DNA of 64,000 bases from assembly GCA_964235705.1 (NCBI GenBank), contig CAXSDP010000009.1, positions 1-64,000 of the forward strand. Reading direction: 5' to 3'. A program made the translations under genes and the position numbers. Source of the stretch: RH-AL1 sp964235705 (GTDB lineage: Bacteria > Pseudomonadota > Alphaproteobacteria > Rhizobiales > Beijerinckiaceae). The notes under the pieces were generated by a model that was not told where the DNA came from, made no database searches, and was given only the letters and a program-made list of their open reading frames with translations. Below are positions 48,073 to 57,442 of this stretch, in pieces (the stretch's first letter is position 1; each line of letters begins with the position of its first letter).

Positions 48073-48157
48073 TGGTGGGAGAGGAAGGACTCGAACCTTC
48101 GAAGGCGTAGCCAGCGGATTTACAGTCCGCCCCCTTTGCCGCTCGGGACACTCTCCC
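48073..48157 (-). tRNA. tRNA-Tyr (GTA)
   Basis: The reverse strand reads GGGAGAG (acceptor), a D arm, and anticodon stem-loop GCGGA-CTGTAAA-TCCGC with anticodon GTA. It has the long variable arm expected of bacterial tRNA-Tyr, a T arm with GGTTCGAGTCC, acceptor CTCTCCC, A, and encoded CCA (48073-48075). Confidence 0.95.
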
Positions 48158-48343
48158 ACGCCGCGCCTTCGCGCGTGGCAGGCTTATCGATAGAGCCGAC
48201 GGCGCTGTCAACCCGCTGTCTCGCCACGGGCGATGGATGCCAGGGTCAATGGAAAACGAGCCGGCACGGTTGCCTCCGGCGCGACTTCCCGTTATATCCG
48301 CACCCTCGCCGCCGCCCCGGGGCCGCGAGGTACGATTTGTGTC

Positions 48344-48418
48344 GGGCGCGTAGCTCAGCGGGAGAGCACTCCCTTGACATGGGAGGGGTCACAGGTTCAA
48401 TCCCTGTCGTGCCCACCA
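48344..48418 (+). tRNA. tRNA-Val (GAC)
   Basis: GGGCGCG acceptor, D arm GCTCAGCGGGAGAGC, anticodon stem-loop CTCCC-TTGACAT-GGGAG with anticodon GAC, T arm ACAGGTTCAATCCCTGT, acceptor CGTGCCC, A, and encoded CCA. A complete cloverleaf. Confidence 0.95.
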
Positions 48419-48532
48419 CACCAAGTCCTTGTTCCGTAACGAGGATCACGATCATCGCACCCAAAGATGTCCGATCATCGCCGACTTCTCGGCCACCTTC
48501 GGCATGTCCACGGCTTCGACGTGGCCAACGCG

Positions 48533-49333
48533 TCAGGCGGACGGCGGCACGTCGAGCCGCACCGCGATCCCCCGCAAGTCGGGCCGGGGCGCCGGATAGC
48601 GCTGCATCACCAGCGGATCGTGCCCGGGCACGATGTGATCGCGCGAGGGGGCGGCGGCCAGCACGCGCTCGTAGCTGTCGAGCGTGTCGGCGACGCTGAC
48701 GCAGATCGGGAAGGGTCGCCCGGTCTCCATGTTCTCGTAGAAATGCGAGGCGTCGGAGGCGAGGACGATTGGACCGCGCGCCGTGTTGACCCTGACGAAT
48801 TGCAGCCCGGCCGAGTGACCCGGCGCCGGATGCAGCGTGATGCCGGGGTAGAGGGTCACGGGACCGTTGTGCAGCCGCACGCGCCCGGCGTAGTTCGCGC
48901 GAACGACGTCGACCACGTCCTCCACCGCGAAGGCGTTGCGCATGTGGGCGTGGCGCATGTGGCGGCCGACGGCGAAGTGGAGGTCCGGCTCCTGCAGGTG
49001 GAACGTCGCCGCCGGGAAACGGAGCAAATTGCCGACGTGGTCGTAGTGCAGGTGGGTCAGCACCACGTCGCGCACGGCGTCGGGCTCGACGTCGAGGAGG
49101 CGCAACGCGTCGACCGGGCAGCGCAGGTACTCCCGCCCGCGCTGCGCGGCGGTGGCGGCGGTGAAGCCGAGGTCCACCACGATCGTGCGATCCGCGTTTC
49201 GGATCAACCAGATGAAATAGTCCATCGGCATCGGGCCATCGTGCGGGTCGCCGCCGATGAAATGCTCCGAGCGCCGCGCGTCCCGCCGGGCATAGCGGAT
49301 CGCGAAGACCTCGTAGTCCGGTTGCTCGGTCAT
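48533..49333 (-). CDS. metallo-beta-lactamase-fold hydrolase, N-acyl homoserine lactonase-like
   Basis: A 266-residue MBL-fold protein with the di-zinc motif VLTHLHYDHVGNLLRF (HxHxDH), a His in PAPGHSAGLQFV, an Asp in VLASDASHFYEN, and a last His in DHIVPGHDPLVM. The spacing, with Tyr in HLHYDH and DASHFYEN, fits the AttM/AiiA-like lactonase group, which opens acyl-homoserine lactone rings. Related gamma-lactonases share the pattern, so quorum quenching is likely but not certain. It is cytoplasmic and apparently monocistronic. Confidence 0.82.
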   Translation of the reverse strand: MTEQPDYEVFAIRYARRDARRSEHFIGGDPHDGPMPMDYFIWLIRNADRTIVVDLGFTAATAAQRGREYLRCPVDALRLLDVEPDAVRDVVLTHLHYDHVGNLLRFPAATFHLQEPDLHFAVGRHMRHAHMRNAFAVEDVVDVVRANYAGRVRLHNGPVTLYPGITLHPAPGHSAGLQFVRVNTARGPIVLASDASHFYENMETGRPFPICVSVADTLDSYERVLAAAPSRDHIVPGHDPLVMQRYPAPRPDLRGIAVRLDVPPSA

Positions 49334-49909
49334 CGCCCCTCGATCCTGCCGACCGCGTCGAAGGTCGGCACGACGGCGCCCACGACGGCACCGTGCGTCC
49401 GCCGTGCTCCATCATGCCGCGTCCACCCTCACGTTTCCAGGCGGGATCGCGCCTGCGGACGCTCGACGTCGACCAGCGGCTCCCGATAACGTCCGCGTAC
49501 GGGCCGGCGGCGCCGGCGCCGCATATCAAGCTTGGGCGGCCGCGAGGCGGAAGCGGAACCGCCATGCCCGACACCCCTCCCGGCCGTAACCGCGAGCGGG
49601 ACAAGGGTGTGACGAGGTTTGGCCCTCGTCGATCAGGCGAGGACGCGTTGGCGCCGACGTCATCCAATCGAGATCTCCTGGCGCATCTCCCTTCGCCCAG
49701 GGGGTAGCGGACCGTGAGCAGGAAATCCAAACGAGTGATCCATAGGATCGAACCGCGCGTGCGGCGAGCCGAAATCCCAAGCGTCGTCCACCAGCGAGGG
49801 ATCAGAACGTCGCCCAAATGTGACAGCTGACGTAATCTCGGCGCGGCCGATTGATCGGAATTGAATTAGAAATAATATAACATTGCGTAAATCAATGGAT
49901 GTGGGGTTC
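49334..49909. other. gene-free 576-base interval before the TonB receptor gene
   Basis: No coding frame in this interval has a credible composition. The last 70 bases are conspicuously AT-rich (around AGAAATAATATAACATTGCG at 49868-49887), a plausible promoter for the receptor gene. No Fur box, riboswitch or other named element is recognised. Confidence 0.5.
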
Positions 49910-52288
49910 ATGAGTTTCGGTCGTCACACTCTGTCGGGCGGGACCGCCGTCGGCATCCTGCTCCTCGCCGCGGGCTTGGCCGAGGCGCAGACGAACTTGC
50001 CATCCGTCACGGTCAGCGAGCCCAAGGTTGTCAAGCCTCCGAAGGCACCGCGACCGAAGCCGGTCAGGCGCGCGAGCGTCAAGCCGCCGGCCTCCACCTC
50101 CCCGACGCCCCGCTTCGGGCCGCGTCCGGAAACGCAGGTCGCCAAGGCGGCCGCTACCCGTGGTGGGTCGGCCGCCGCGACGCCCGGCGTCGAGACGCCG
50201 GCCGGGGCGTCCGGCAGCGAGGGCGGCACGGGCGGCGCGGGAACGAGCGGCGGTCCGCTCAGCCCGGCGCTCGCCGCCGCCAAGGCCGGGGAAGCCCAGG
50301 CCGAGCAAGCGCGCGAGCGCATCTTCACGCAGGGCGGCGCCACCGTCACCACGATCGGCAAGGCCGGGGTCGACAACCTGCCGCAAGGCAACAACACGGA
50401 TTTCGACCGCGTGGTGCTGCAGTTGCCCGGCGTGTCGCAGGACTCGGCCGCCAGCGGCGACTTCCACATCCGCAACGAGCACGCCAACGTCCAGTACCGC
50501 ATCAACGGCATCCTGCTGCCCGACGGCGTGTCGGGCTTCGCCCAGGTCCTCGACTCCGTCTTCATCCGCTCGATCTCGCTGATCGACGGCGCGCTCCCGG
50601 CCGAGTACGGCCTGCACACGGCCGGCCTGCTCGACATCACCACCCGCAACGGCGCCGACGCGCCCGGCACGGTCCTCAGCCAATACGCCGGCAGCCGCGC
50701 CACCAGCATCTCGACGATCGAGACGTCCGGCGTGGCGGGCCGGTGGGATTACTTCTTGACCGGGCGGTTCACGACCAACGACATCGGCATCGAGGGCGCG
50801 ACGCCGACCCTCGACCCGATCCACGACCACACCCGGCAGGGCCGCTACTTCGTCTACGCCTCGACACCGCTCGGCGACAGCAGCCGCTTCGTCTTCATGT
50901 CGGGTGCGGACACCGCGCACTTCCAGGTTCCCAACGTGATCGGCGGAGCACCGCAGTTCACCGCGCTCGGCGTCTCGACCTTCGATTCGACGCAGCTGAA
51001 CGAGAACCAGGTCGAGCACTCGATCTTCAACATCCTCGCGCTGCAAACGAGCGTCGGCCCGCTCGACTCCCAGCTCTCGTACTTCCAGCGCTACTCGACG
51101 CTGCACTTCCTGCCGGACGAGGTCGGCGACCTCGTCTTCAACGGCGTGGCGTCGAACGTCGCGCGCATCGACCTGGTCAACGGCATCCAGGACGATAACG
51201 CGTACAAGGTCAGCGAGCGACAAACGATCCGCTTCGGCTCGGTGTTCCAGGTGGAACGGGCGCAGGATATCAACAACTCGGTCGTGCTGCCGCTCGACGG
51301 GGACGGAAACGCCATCGACGCGCCCTTCAGCCTGGCCGACGCCGAGAAGCGCACCGGGCTCCTCGGCGGCCTCTACGTGCAGGACGAGTACAAGCTGACG
51401 CGGCAGCTGACCCTCAACGCGGGCCTGCGGTTCGACGCCATGGACGAGTACGTCAACGCCAACCAGCTCAGCCCGCGCGTGTCGCTCGTCTACACGCCGA
51501 CCGCCACGACGGTGATCCACGCCGGCTATTCCCGCTACTTCACGCCGCCGGAGCTGGCCCTGTCGGCGCCAACGCCGCTGGTGCCCTTCGCCAACACCAC
51601 CGGCGCCCCGGACGTCACGCAGAACTCGCCGATCCGCCCCGAGCGTTCGCATTTCTTCGACATCGGCATCACCCAACAAGTGACGCCGAAGCTCGCGGTC
51701 GGCGTGGACGGCTACTACAAGATCGCCAAGAACCTCATCGACGACGGCCAGTTCGGCCAGGCGCTGGTGCTCACCGCCTTCAACTACGACCACGCCTTCA
51801 ACGACGGCGTGGAGGTCAAGACCACCTACAAGGACGGCGGCTTCTCCGCCTACGGCAACGTCGCCGTCGCGCAGCAGCGGGCGAAGGAGGTTTCGTCCAA
51901 CCAGTACCTCTTCGACGGCGCCGAACTCGCCTACATCGCCAACAACTACATCTTCACCGACCACGACCAGGAGATCACCGCCTCGGCCGGCGCCTCGTAC
52001 CGCTACGCGCCGACCAGGACGACGCTCACCACCGACTTCATCTACGGCAGCGGCCTGCGCGACGGTTTCGCCAACATCGGCACCGTGGCGCCCTACGCGT
52101 CGGTCAACGTCGGCCTGCTGCAGGACTTCGAGGTGTTCCCCGGCGCCAAGCCGACCACGTTCCGCTTCGCCGTGGTCAACCTGCTCGACCACACCTACGA
52201 GATCCGCGACGGGTCCGGCATCGGCGTGTTCGCGCCACAGTACGGGCAGCGGCGGGGCTTCTTCGCGAGCCTCAGCCAGAGGTTCTGA
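49910..52288 (+). CDS. TonB-dependent outer-membrane receptor with Pro/Ala-rich N-terminal extension
   Basis: A 792-residue outer-membrane protein. After a signal peptide (LSGGTAVGILLLAAGLAEAQ) comes a low-complexity extension of about 110 residues rich in Pro, Lys, Ala and Gly. The plug domain then begins near ARERIFTQGGATVTTIG and has VVLQLPGVSQDSA and IDGALPAEYGL. The barrel ends with GIGVFAPQYGQRRGFFASLS and a terminal QRF, the C-terminal aromatic signature. The ligand is unknown; no exbBD, tonB or transporter gene adjoins. The ATG at 49910 is preferred, with 49895 possible. Such receptors import siderophores, vitamin B12, carbohydrates or metals. Confidence 0.85.
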   Translation: MSFGRHTLSGGTAVGILLLAAGLAEAQTNLPSVTVSEPKVVKPPKAPRPKPVRRASVKPPASTSPTPRFGPRPETQVAKAAATRGGSAAATPGVETPAGASGSEGGTGGAGTSGGPLSPALAAAKAGEAQAEQARERIFTQGGATVTTIGKAGVDNLPQGNNTDFDRVVLQLPGVSQDSAASGDFHIRNEHANVQYRINGILLPDGVSGFAQVLDSVFIRSISLIDGALPAEYGLHTAGLLDITTRNGADAPGTVLSQYAGSRATSISTIETSGVAGRWDYFLTGRFTTNDIGIEGATPTLDPIHDHTRQGRYFVYASTPLGDSSRFVFMSGADTAHFQVPNVIGGAPQFTALGVSTFDSTQLNENQVEHSIFNILALQTSVGPLDSQLSYFQRYSTLHFLPDEVGDLVFNGVASNVARIDLVNGIQDDNAYKVSERQTIRFGSVFQVERAQDINNSVVLPLDGDGNAIDAPFSLADAEKRTGLLGGLYVQDEYKLTRQLTLNAGLRFDAMDEYVNANQLSPRVSLVYTPTATTVIHAGYSRYFTPPELALSAPTPLVPFANTTGAPDVTQNSPIRPERSHFFDIGITQQVTPKLAVGVDGYYKIAKNLIDDGQFGQALVLTAFNYDHAFNDGVEVKTTYKDGGFSAYGNVAVAQQRAKEVSSNQYLFDGAELAYIANNYIFTDHDQEITASAGASYRYAPTRTTLTTDFIYGSGLRDGFANIGTVAPYASVNVGLLQDFEVFPGAKPTTFRFAVVNLLDHTYEIRDGSGIGVFAPQYGQRRGFFASLSQRF

Positions 52289-52414
52289 CGAGGGAGCCGA
52301 CGGAGGTTCCCCGTCGACGCTTTCGGCGCTCGACTTCGCCAGCCCACGCCATCAAGGTGTGGCGGTGCCCACGGAGGTGATCCGGCGGGGCGAAGCCAGC
52401 GGGTGCGGTGACAG

Positions 52415-53254
52415 GTGATCGAGCGAGGCGAGGACGGGACGCGGCGACCGGCGTCCCAGGCGACGCGGGACGGCCCAGCCCTGGACCACGTCGTGATCAA
52501 CGTGCTGCGACGCATGGACGAGGCGGCGACGCTCTTCACGGCGCTCGGCTTCCGGCCCACGCCGTTGGGGCGCCATACGCTGGGCTCGATCAACCACCTG
52601 ATGATGACCCCTGGCGCCTACATCGAACTCATCGGCGTGCCCGCCGAAGGGCCGCAGCGCCGGGACGTGCTCGACAGCCCAGCCGGCCTGAACGGCTTGG
52701 TGCTGGCCAGCCGCGACGCGGATCGAACCTTCGAGGCGCTGCGTGCGACGGGACTGGGCGTGGGGGCGCCGGACGCCTTCTCGCGCCCCGTGACGATCGA
52801 TGGCCGGACGGCCGACGCCCGGTTCCGGACGGTCCGTTTCCCGACGGCGACGTTCGCGGCGGGCCGGGTCTACCATTGCCAACACCTGACGCCCGACCTC
52901 GTGTGGCACGGGCCATGGCTCGACCATCCCAACGGCTTCACCGCCATCGACGCGCTCCGCGTCGCCGATCCGCACCCGAAGCGGGAGGCCGCGCGCTACG
53001 CCGCCGCCTGCCGTTCGCGGGCGGAGGCGTGGGACGGTGGTTGGCGCATCCCGATCGGCGAGGCGCACCTCGACCTCGTGCCCGGACCCGAGGCGCGCTT
53101 CCTCAGCCTCGGCCTGCGTTTCGCCGACCTCGTCGCGATCGAGGCGCGCGCGAGCGCGGTGCCGGGTGCGCGATGGGTCGATCTCGGGACGGGCGAGGCC
53201 GACCTGCACCTGCCCGCCTTCGGCCTCCACCTCCGCTGCCGCGTCGCCGCGTGA
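52415..53254 (+). CDS. VOC-family protein (glyoxalase-like domain)
   Basis: A 279-residue protein. The N-terminal half has the vicinal oxygen chelate opening LDHVVINVLRRMDEAATLFT with ALGFRPTPLG and later SINHLMMTPGAYIELIGVPA, which fits Glyoxalase_3. The C-terminal half repeats the fold less clearly. Metal ligands may be His in LDHVV and Glu in YIELIG. The reaction is unknown. GTG start. It is not obviously linked to the TonB receptor upstream or the acyltransferase downstream. Confidence 0.78.
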   Translation: MIERGEDGTRRPASQATRDGPALDHVVINVLRRMDEAATLFTALGFRPTPLGRHTLGSINHLMMTPGAYIELIGVPAEGPQRRDVLDSPAGLNGLVLASRDADRTFEALRATGLGVGAPDAFSRPVTIDGRTADARFRTVRFPTATFAAGRVYHCQHLTPDLVWHGPWLDHPNGFTAIDALRVADPHPKREAARYAAACRSRAEAWDGGWRIPIGEAHLDLVPGPEARFLSLGLRFADLVAIEARASAVPGARWVDLGTGEADLHLPAFGLHLRCRVAA

Positions 53255-53393
53255 GCATCGCGACCTTAACGCTCCGGTAAACCCACGGAGCGAGCATGGT
53301 GGCTGGAGACCGTGGGCGCCCCTCGACACGACCGTCGCATGGGCACAGGTGAAGGTTCGTCGCCGGGACGTCGACCGCCAACCGGTCCCGGCG

Positions 53394-54518
53394 ATGGACA
53401 TCATGAACGAACCGGGGAACGGAACGGCGGACGCGACGGCGGCGCAGCGGTATCGCGTGCTGGACACCTACCGGTTCCTGGCGGCGGCCGGCATCGTCCT
53501 GTACCACTTCGAGGCGCACTTCAGGCCGTTCATGCCCGGCCACGTCGCGCGCCTCGAGAAACTCCAGTGCTTCGTCGATTTCTTCTTCGTCCTGTCCGGC
53601 TTCGTGCTGATGCACACCTACGGACGGCGGTCGCAGACGTGGTCGGGACACAAGGACTTCCTGTGGAAGCGGTTCGCCCGCCTCTACCCCTTGCACTTGG
53701 CGACCCTGCTCCTCTGCTGCCTGATCGCCGGTCTGGTGCCGCTGCTGGGTTTCAAGGTCAGGGACCCTTCGCTGATCGACCTCGGGCTGCTCCCCTCCAA
53801 CCTGCTCCTGATCCAGGCCTGGGGCGTCAACGACCATCCGGGCTTGGACTCGCCCTCGTGGTCGATCTCGGCGGAGGCGTTCGTTTACATCCTGTTCCCG
53901 CTGCTGGTCGTCACGCTCGGTCGGCTGGGGGTCTGGAAGACGGTCGCCGTCGCGCTCGCCGTGGCGGCCTCGACCGCGCTCGTTCGCGACCATTGGGGCC
54001 TGGGGGACGCCAGCCTCGCGACCTATGATTTCGGCAACCTGCGGGCGCTGCCGGCCTTCACCATCGGGATGGCGACGTGCCGGCTCGTCGACAGGGTGCC
54101 CGTGCATCGCGTCGGTTGGGCGCTGCCCCACGCCCTCGGCCTCGCCGTCGTCGCGTCGATGCTCGCCGACGCGCCGACGGCCATGATCCTCGCGATGCTG
54201 CCCCCGCTCGTCGGCACGATCGCCGTCGCCGAGCGCGGCGGCGCGCGGAGCGTGTTGGCCTCGCGCGTGTTCGTGATGCTCGGGAACGCGTCCTTCGCCA
54301 TCTACCTCATCCACTCGTTCTTCCAGGTGCTCTGCGTCAGCGTCGTGCGAGCCTCCGGGTGGACCGGCCCGCTCGGCCTCGCGATCGCCGGCGCCGCCTG
54401 CTTCCTCGCGATCATCGGCGCCGGGGTGATCAGCACCCTGTATTTCGAGCTGCCGATGCAGGCCTACCTGCGGCGGGGCCGCCGTGCCGGTCCGGTCGGG
54501 GTCCCCGGATTGGCGTGA
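53394..54518 (+). CDS. acyltransferase-3 family membrane protein
   Basis: A 374-residue polytopic protein with about ten helices. The N-terminal motif RVLDTYRFLAAAGIVLYHFE, then FFFVLSGFVLMHTYGRR and FARLYPLHLATLLLC, is the signature of acyltransferase-3 (OafA/NodX-like) enzymes that O-acetylate or O-acylate surface polysaccharides; His in YHFE is the catalytic candidate. The start at 53394 (MDIMNEPGN) is chosen because upstream sequence in the frame is Arg-rich. It is convergent with the O-antigen ligase gene. Confidence 0.88.
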   Translation: MDIMNEPGNGTADATAAQRYRVLDTYRFLAAAGIVLYHFEAHFRPFMPGHVARLEKLQCFVDFFFVLSGFVLMHTYGRRSQTWSGHKDFLWKRFARLYPLHLATLLLCCLIAGLVPLLGFKVRDPSLIDLGLLPSNLLLIQAWGVNDHPGLDSPSWSISAEAFVYILFPLLVVTLGRLGVWKTVAVALAVAASTALVRDHWGLGDASLATYDFGNLRALPAFTIGMATCRLVDRVPVHRVGWALPHALGLAVVASMLADAPTAMILAMLPPLVGTIAVAERGGARSVLASRVFVMLGNASFAIYLIHSFFQVLCVSVVRASGWTGPLGLAIAGAACFLAIIGAGVISTLYFELPMQAYLRRGRRAGPVGVPGLA

Positions 54519-54530
54519 GGGTTCGGAGCC

Positions 54531-55880
54531 TTACGGCGTGAGGCGCTTCGCGGACGACGTGTCCGGGCCGCCGCGCTCCGCGACCGGCACGCGCGGGACG
54601 ACGCGTCCCGCCGCGCAGGACTTCAGCCGGCAGGCCTCCATGCCCCAAACCGCGCCGAAGCACAGGTAAACCTGTCGCCAATGGTCGATGTCGATCTGGA
54701 AACCCTGGACGAGGAGGGCGAAGAGCGCCGGCCAGAACACCTGGGCGAGGCGTCGCACCGGCGAGCGGGTCAGCATGAGGCGGAAGCCGACGAAGCCGGT
54801 CGTGAGGGCGATGGCGATCCACGCGAAGCCGCCGATCCAGCCGTCGTTGGCGAACGCGCCGATGTAGGAATTGTGCGGGTCGAGGTCGAAGCGCAGGCGG
54901 TAGCGGAGCGGGCCGAAGCCCAGCGGGCGTTCCAGCAGCAGCGGGATGGACCGCAGCTGGTTGCCGAAGCGCCCGGTCACGCCCTCGTCGTACTCCTGCG
55001 CCACCACCGCGCGTTCGAGGAAGAAGGTGCGGACGGACGGGATCGACAGCGCCGCGACGAGCGCCGCCACGCCCAACACCACGGCCAAGCAGCCCATCTT
55101 CACGATGCGCCGTCGCATCGCCGGCGTGTCGGCGGTGATGATCCCGGCGACGCCCATCATCGTCATGGCCCCGAGCGTCGCGCCCCAGGCCCCTCGGGAA
55201 TAGGAGATGAACACGCCCACCAGCACGATGCCGAGGCTTCCCAGGGCGATGAGCGTCCGCCGCGTCGTCCCGAGCAGGAGGATTTGCAGGAGGTACACGG
55301 CGGCGAGCACGAGGTAGGACCCGAACACGTTGGGGTCCTTGAACGTGCCTGACACGCGGCTCTCCACCGTGGTCAGCGCGGCGCCGAGGCCGGCGACGTC
55401 GAGGTATCCGACGAGGCCGATGATGGAGGAGACGACCGCTCCGAGCGTGAACGCCTTCAAGCAGGCGGTGGCCCGAGGGACCGTCCTCTCGCTGAAGAAC
55501 AGCGTGAAGAAGATCACGGTCACGAAGAGGTAGAAAGACTGGAACTGGTACGTCCGCGGATCCGCCTCCGTCCAGTAGGGCATGAGCGCCAGGAAACCCG
55601 AGGCCTGGAACACGATCCAGAGGAAGAGGATCGGCACGACCGCGCGATGCATCGTGAAGCCGCCGACCGCCCAGATCGGCAGCGCGACCAGCGTCATGAA
55701 ATCGTAGGGTGACGGCTCGATCAGGGAGATCATGCCGCAGAACATCAGGAGCGCGAAGGCGACGTCCACGACGCCCTGGTAGTTCAGGACCGCACCGCGC
55801 GCGGCGTCGGCGCTCGCGGTGCGTCGTGTTCCGTGTCCCGGGGTCGGCCAAAGCGTCAAGGACCGGTCTCCGCCGACCAT
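54531..55880 (-). CDS. O-antigen ligase family protein
   Basis: A 449-residue inner-membrane protein with about eleven hydrophobic segments and the Wzy_C/WaaL hallmark FISYSRGAWGATLGAMTM. A large periplasmic loop with RSIPLLLERPLGFGPLRYRL is followed by DPHNSYIGAFANDGWIGG, whose conserved PHN is typical of ligases and polymerases. It transfers or polymerises lipid-linked polysaccharide. Ligase and polymerase cannot be separated by sequence alone. It is convergent with the acyltransferase and divergent from gmd. Confidence 0.85.
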   Translation of the reverse strand: MVGGDRSLTLWPTPGHGTRRTASADAARGAVLNYQGVVDVAFALLMFCGMISLIEPSPYDFMTLVALPIWAVGGFTMHRAVVPILFLWIVFQASGFLALMPYWTEADPRTYQFQSFYLFVTVIFFTLFFSERTVPRATACLKAFTLGAVVSSIIGLVGYLDVAGLGAALTTVESRVSGTFKDPNVFGSYLVLAAVYLLQILLLGTTRRTLIALGSLGIVLVGVFISYSRGAWGATLGAMTMMGVAGIITADTPAMRRRIVKMGCLAVVLGVAALVAALSIPSVRTFFLERAVVAQEYDEGVTGRFGNQLRSIPLLLERPLGFGPLRYRLRFDLDPHNSYIGAFANDGWIGGFAWIAIALTTGFVGFRLMLTRSPVRRLAQVFWPALFALLVQGFQIDIDHWRQVYLCFGAVWGMEACRLKSCAAGRVVPRVPVAERGGPDTSSAKRLTP

Positions 55881-56375
55881 CGCCACACGGGCCCGCGCCC
55901 ATCCGCACGGAGGCACCCGCCGGCACGATCAAGGTCGCCAGGACCATGCGCGATCATGGTGAACGAATTCCTAATCGCCATGCCGAAGAGGCGGCCATGA
56001 CATCGACGCGACCCCCAGCACGACCGGGGCGAAGCCGGGCGGTCGCCATGGGTGTCGGCACCGGAACCATCGCCCGCGACGATCACCCTCCCCGTCGGCC
56101 ACCCGCCAAGCAAGCCATGAAGCACCAATACACTTTGGCGAAATAGAACGGACGATTTAACTCTACTTGACGACGAGATAACATGATCCACTAGTGTCGA
56201 TCATGCGAGGGAATGGATTTGACTTCGTGCCTCATCGGTATAGTACTCGCCCATATCAAGGCACATCCGAGATCATTGATCCTCATGATGGGCCGTGCCA
56301 TTTTGAACCCGCAGGACCTGGGGCGGCCTTTCAACCGATCTTGGGATTTCCTTCGAGTCCGGAAGCGCGAGCGGT
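55881..56375. other. gene-free divergent interval between O-antigen ligase and gmd
   Basis: About 495 bases that hold promoters for both directions. 55960-56330 is notably more AT-rich than the genome average (for instance AGCACCAATACACTTTGGCG, then CTACTTGACGACGAGATAAC). No terminator or known regulatory motif stands out. Confidence 0.5.
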
Positions 56376-57371
56376 ATGACCAAACGGGCTTTGATCACGG
56401 GCATCTCCGGTCAGGATGGTGCCTACCTGGCCCGCCTCCTCCTCGCCAAGGGTTACGAGGTCACCGGGGTTGTGCGGCGCTCGTCGCACACCGGCGTCGC
56501 CGAGCATCGCCTTCGCTGGCTCGGCGTCCTCGACCGCGTGCGGCTGGTCGACGGCGACCTGCTCGACATGTCCAGCCTGTGCCGCGTCATGGTCGAGCAC
56601 CAGCCGGACGAGGTGTACAACCTCGCCGCCCAGAGCTTCGTCACCACCTCCTGGCAGCAGCCGCTGCTGACCGCCAACGTGACCGCTGTGGGCGTCGCCA
56701 ACATCCTGGAGGTGATCCGCCTGCTTCGCCCGCAGGCGCGCTTCTACCAGGCGTCCTCCTCCGAGATGTTCGGCAAGGTTCGGGAACCGGCGCAATCGGA
56801 GTTGACGCCGTTCTATCCCCGCTCCCCCTACGCGGTGGCCAAGCTTTACGGGCACTGGATCACCGTGAACTACCGGGAAAGCTTCGGCCTGCACGCCTCG
56901 TCGGGCATCCTGTTTAACCACGAGAGCCCGCTGCGCGGCCTGGAGTTCGTGACCCGCAAGGTGACCGACGGCGTCGCGCGCATCAAGCTTGGGCTGGCGC
57001 GGGAGCTTCGGCTCGGCAACATCGAGGCCCAGCGCGACTGGGGCCACGCCGACGACTACGTGCGGGCGATGTGGATGATGCTGCAGCAGGACGAGGCCGA
57101 TGACTACGTGGTCGCCACGGGGACCACGACGAGCGTGCGCGCGATGTGCCGCATCGCGTTCGCCCACGTCGGCCTGGCCATGGACGATCACCTCGTGATC
57201 GACCCGGCCCTCTACCGTCCCGCCGAGGTCGACGTGCTGCTCGGCAACCCGGCGAAGGCGAAGGCCAAGCTCGGCTGGACGCCGGAGATCGCGCTCGAGC
57301 GGATGATCATCGAGATGGTCGACGCCGACCTCGACCGTCTCGCCCACACCGAGGCGACGGGCCCGGCCTGA
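56376..57371 (+). CDS. gmd: GDP-mannose 4,6-dehydratase
   Basis: A 331-residue extended SDR. NAD(P) site ALITGISGQDGAYLARLLLA, the catalytic triad in SSSEMFG and YPRSPYAVAKLYGHW (Tyr-x3-Lys), and Gmd-specific FNHESPLRGLEFVTRKVTDG. It converts GDP-D-mannose to GDP-4-keto-6-deoxy-D-mannose, the precursor of GDP-rhamnose or GDP-fucose. The rmd-like gene follows 72 bases later. The product serves the polysaccharide genes nearby. Confidence 0.95.
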   Translation: MTKRALITGISGQDGAYLARLLLAKGYEVTGVVRRSSHTGVAEHRLRWLGVLDRVRLVDGDLLDMSSLCRVMVEHQPDEVYNLAAQSFVTTSWQQPLLTANVTAVGVANILEVIRLLRPQARFYQASSSEMFGKVREPAQSELTPFYPRSPYAVAKLYGHWITVNYRESFGLHASSGILFNHESPLRGLEFVTRKVTDGVARIKLGLARELRLGNIEAQRDWGHADDYVRAMWMMLQQDEADDYVVATGTTTSVRAMCRIAFAHVGLAMDDHLVIDPALYRPAEVDVLLGNPAKAKAKLGWTPEIALERMIIEMVDADLDRLAHTEATGPA

Positions 57372-57442
57372 TGCCACCGCGGGCGCCGGGTCGCCGTCAT
57401 GATGGTTAGCACCGGCCGGGCCGCCGCACTGCGAGAAGAGCG

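Noticed and set aside
49883..49910. TTG start of the TonB receptor gene at 49883
   Set aside because: No ribosome binding site precedes it, and the ATG at 49910 sits directly before a normal signal peptide with a G-rich stretch upstream.
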